From contig OY997594.1 in NCBI GenBank assembly GCA_963921825.1, forward strand, positions 4,531,001 through 4,595,000: a stretch of 64,000 bases of DNA. The letters are read 5' to 3'. The translations under genes were made by a program, and so were the position numbers. Below the pieces are notes generated by a model. That model was not told where the DNA came from and did no database searches. It worked only from the letters and a program-made list of their open reading frames with translations. Below are positions 62,040 through 64,000 of the stretch, in pieces (position 1 is the first letter of the stretch; each line of letters begins with the position of its first letter). The stretch comes from Erodium maritimum. Taxonomy: Eukaryota; Streptophyta; Magnoliopsida; Geraniales; Geraniaceae.

Positions 62040-63051
62040 CTATAACATGATGTGTCTCCTTAAGCCAGGAATATGAACACTTTTAATATAATGCTCCCAG
62101 CTTATACCCCGGACATCAAAATTAAACTTGCTCTTCTCTTCTTCTGACATGCATTCCATCAGTCTTTTGCTATTGCTTATATCGAACCTACGCACAAATA
62201 TTAGTGGAGTATTATTTCTACTGAAAAACTTCAAAAACAAATGGTCATTTGATATAGACTTGTTAATCGATCAATTTGACACTGTAGAATTAAGGTAATC
62301 ACGCAAATTAATATTTTCCGTTAGAGATGACAGAAAACGTTAGGAAAAACTCAAAAAATTAACAAGTCTACAGTTAGTTTTTGAGTTCAATAGTATATGA
62401 CAGTTAGTTCTTAGAGTTTTTCTTCACGGAAAATGTTAGTTTGCGTAATTATCTTAAGTTTACAGTGTCAAATTGATCGGCTAACAAGTCTAAAGTTAGC
62501 TTTTGAACGGTACATTCTTTTAATAGTTAGTTCGTTCTTGGTGTTACCCCTATTTCCAATAAATATTATGAACAAAAACTCAAAACGCTCGTTCGTTTCA
62601 TTCGAGTAATGATAACGAGACCTACACGATGAAATGCACAACTAAATTACCTTCCATTGTAGAAAGTGTATGGCAAGTATATATCAACCAAATACTGCAG
62701 CCAAAAGGTTGATCTTTTCAAGAGCTTTTCGTGTTGAGGAGATATATTTTGCTCGGACGGGGAAGAATCGCCTATTTGCTGAATAGCATTTTGCCTAATA
62801 CTCGCAGAGAAATCCTCTACGGAGTTGAAGATTTCAAATGGCGAAACCTTGACGGAGCTACCAGTGATTGGATCAATATATGGATACGAACTGAAGTGTT
62901 CGAATGTCATTCTGCAAAGATCTAGGCATGTAATCGGATTTGCCACAGAGGATCCAACATGGTATACGTTGATTCCATCTCCAAATTTATCCATTGATCC
63001 ATGTCTTGCCATTGCTGCCAATATTGCATTAGCCACCAAGTCTACTGGAAT
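62040..63051 (-). CDS. FAR: Alcohol-forming fatty acyl-CoA reductase, 3' part only
   Basis: Two minus-strand exons are visible: 63051-62651 and 62187-62040 (donor AATGGAAG|GTAATT, acceptor TGCGTAG), joined through an Arg codon AG|G and giving 182 C-terminal residues. FARs reduce very-long-chain acyl-CoA to primary alcohols for wax, suberin or pollen wall. The exon begins IPVDLVANAILAAMARHG, the hinge after the Rossmann domain, followed by YHVGSSVANPIT; the sterile-tail region then ends ISWEHYIKSVHIPGLRRHIML*. This is roughly the last 35-40% of a ~490-residue enzyme; the NADPH-binding and YxxxK parts are not in the window. The exon is preceded by a hairpin transposon and then a probable LTR, so the gene may be intact further right, split by a large insertion, or a relic. 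No stop interrupts the visible exons. Confidence 0.88.
62255..62560. repeat. Palindromic repeat (GATCAATTGACACTATAGAC family), FAR intron
   Basis: Arms with CGATCAATTTGACACTGTAGA ... ATTTTCCGTTA and GGAAAATGTTAGTTTGCG ... ACAGTGTCAAATTGATCGG match the element at 54951-55300. Confidence 0.7.
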
Positions 63052-63097
63052 CTGCAGCAAATATTCTTTTTTATCGGTGATAAAATAGTAAATCTTA

Positions 63098-63588
63098 GGG
63101 ATAACTTTGGTTCTTATCCTTCTTGAACGTTTTATTTTAACGTCCTAACCCAGACCAACGTTTCGTTACAGTTCCATACACGAAAGGTTGGAACTTTTAC
63201 AAAACCCGATATGAACCGTTCAAATTAACGATTTCGCTAACATAGGAAGTGAAAAGTCGAAACTACAACTCCATTCACGTTAACCTTTCAGCTCCTCATG
63301 TCCGTTAAGCATGCAATTATAACACTTAGTATACATATCCAACAATTTTTCAACATTGAATTTCAAAATAATGCATTATTTTGGGAAAGATGAGCTGAAA
63401 GGTTAACGTGAATGGAATTGTAGTTTCGACTTTCACTTCCTATGTTAACGAAATCGTTATTTGAACGGTTCATATCGGGTTTTGTATAAGTTCCAACCTT
63501 TCGTGTATGGAACTGTAACGAAACGTTGGTCTGGGTTAGGACGTCAAAACGAAACGTTCAAAAAGATTAGGAACTACAGTCATCCCAG
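63098..63588. mobile_element. Hairpin (foldback) transposon with ~200-bp arms
   Basis: The left arm (GGGATAACTTTGGTTC ... CGTTAACCTTTCAGCTC, to ~63297) and right arm (GAGCTGAAAGGTTAACG ..., ~63389-63588) are near-identical inverses around a ~90-bp loop. The direct repeat TAGTAAATCTTA flanks the element at 63086-63097 and 63589-63600. It sits just upstream (in gene sense) of the visible FAR exons. Confidence 0.88.
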
Positions 63589-63630
63589 TAGTAAATCTTA
63601 ATCAAATCTGATATTTGTTGATGTCCCTGA

Positions 63631-64000
63631 TGTTGGGTTTTGCCCTAGGCCCAATCGGGTTTTAAGCCCAATTGAGTCTTGGACCCAATAATTAGATGTA
63701 TATAAGAGCATATTAGGGTTAAGAGAAAAGACGATTCAGATTTATTTTTCTCAAGCCTCCTTTTCTATTCTCTCCCAAACAACCAAAGAGAAGAATCGTT
63801 CTTCTCGTAGCCGTCTCAATTTGTTGAAAGCATCAAAGGTTGCTCGGTGTGGATACACTAGAGGCTTCGTACTTTCGGAGCTATATCGAATTTGTTCTAC
63901 ATATCAAGTAAGTGATTTTATTATTTTAGCGATGATTTAGATGCAAATAGATCGTTTTTGGATCGAATCTTTTTAATCCGCTACGAACATATGATGTTCT
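63631..64000 (+). mobile_element. Probable Copia-type LTR, truncated by window end
   Basis: Starts TGTTGGGTTTTGCCC, contains TATATAAG at 63699-63706 and CTCTCCCAAAC-like leader text. It ends at the window edge in AATCCGCTACGAACATATGAT, a sequence style common just before the end of plant Copia LTRs. The second LTR and coding region would lie beyond the window. Confidence 0.5.

Overview
This is plant nuclear DNA, almost certainly from a eudicot. The genes have many introns with GT..AG borders, AT-rich introns full of small transposons, and GC-richer exons. Their products are plant-type: a plastid enolase, an ALMT anion channel, an ALA flippase and an alcohol-forming fatty acyl-CoA reductase. 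I cannot name the species. I rebuilt nine protein-coding genes exon by exon; eight lie on the + strand and look intact, and the ninth, on the - strand, is only a 3' part.

Layout. 1-2164: no gene, one short inverted-terminal-repeat element. 2165-4369: GT14/BC10-like glycosyltransferase, 2 exons. 4370-6296: no recognisable gene. 6297-6698: complex I subunit NDUFB10, probably with a spliced 3' UTR to about 8.45 kb. 9256-10853: a 1.6 kb long-TIR transposon carrying a piece of an amino-acid/polyamine transporter gene. 11.3-12.4 kb: decayed PIF/Harbinger copy and a GC-rich element. 12773-16170: vacuolar-clade ALMT, 6 exons. 16.2-19.6 kb: repeats, including GC-rich inverted arms and a Helitron-like terminus. 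19617-30575: Golgi coiled-coil protein CASP, 19 exons. 32488-36156: plastid enolase ENO1, 7 exons. 37167-39213: snoRNP protein NHP2, 4 exons. 40558-44800: STK16/PK3-type kinase, 6 exons. 44.8-51.9 kb: intergenic, repeats and a possible non-coding transcription unit. 51934-60054: P4-ATPase of the ALA4-7 clade, 5 exons. 60.1-62.0 kb: solo LTR in unrecognised sequence. 62040-63051 (-): last two visible exons of FAR. 63098-63588: hairpin transposon. 63631-64000: probable LTR running off the window.

The genes are unrelated housekeeping and transport functions; there is no operon or cluster logic. From memory, NDUFB10, ALMT9 and CASP lie in the same order on Arabidopsis chromosome 3, and NHP2 and PK3 are near neighbours on chromosome 5. 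This block therefore looks like a patchwork of ancient conserved microsynteny.

The most striking feature beyond the genes is a set of short elements beginning GG(G) and ending (C)CC. Several are flanked by 9-bp duplications (three perfect, others 7-8 of 9), a Mutator-superfamily hallmark. They sit in introns of GT14, ALMT, CASP, NHP2 and PK3, often twice per gene. I found no evidence of a novel enzymatic or defence system.
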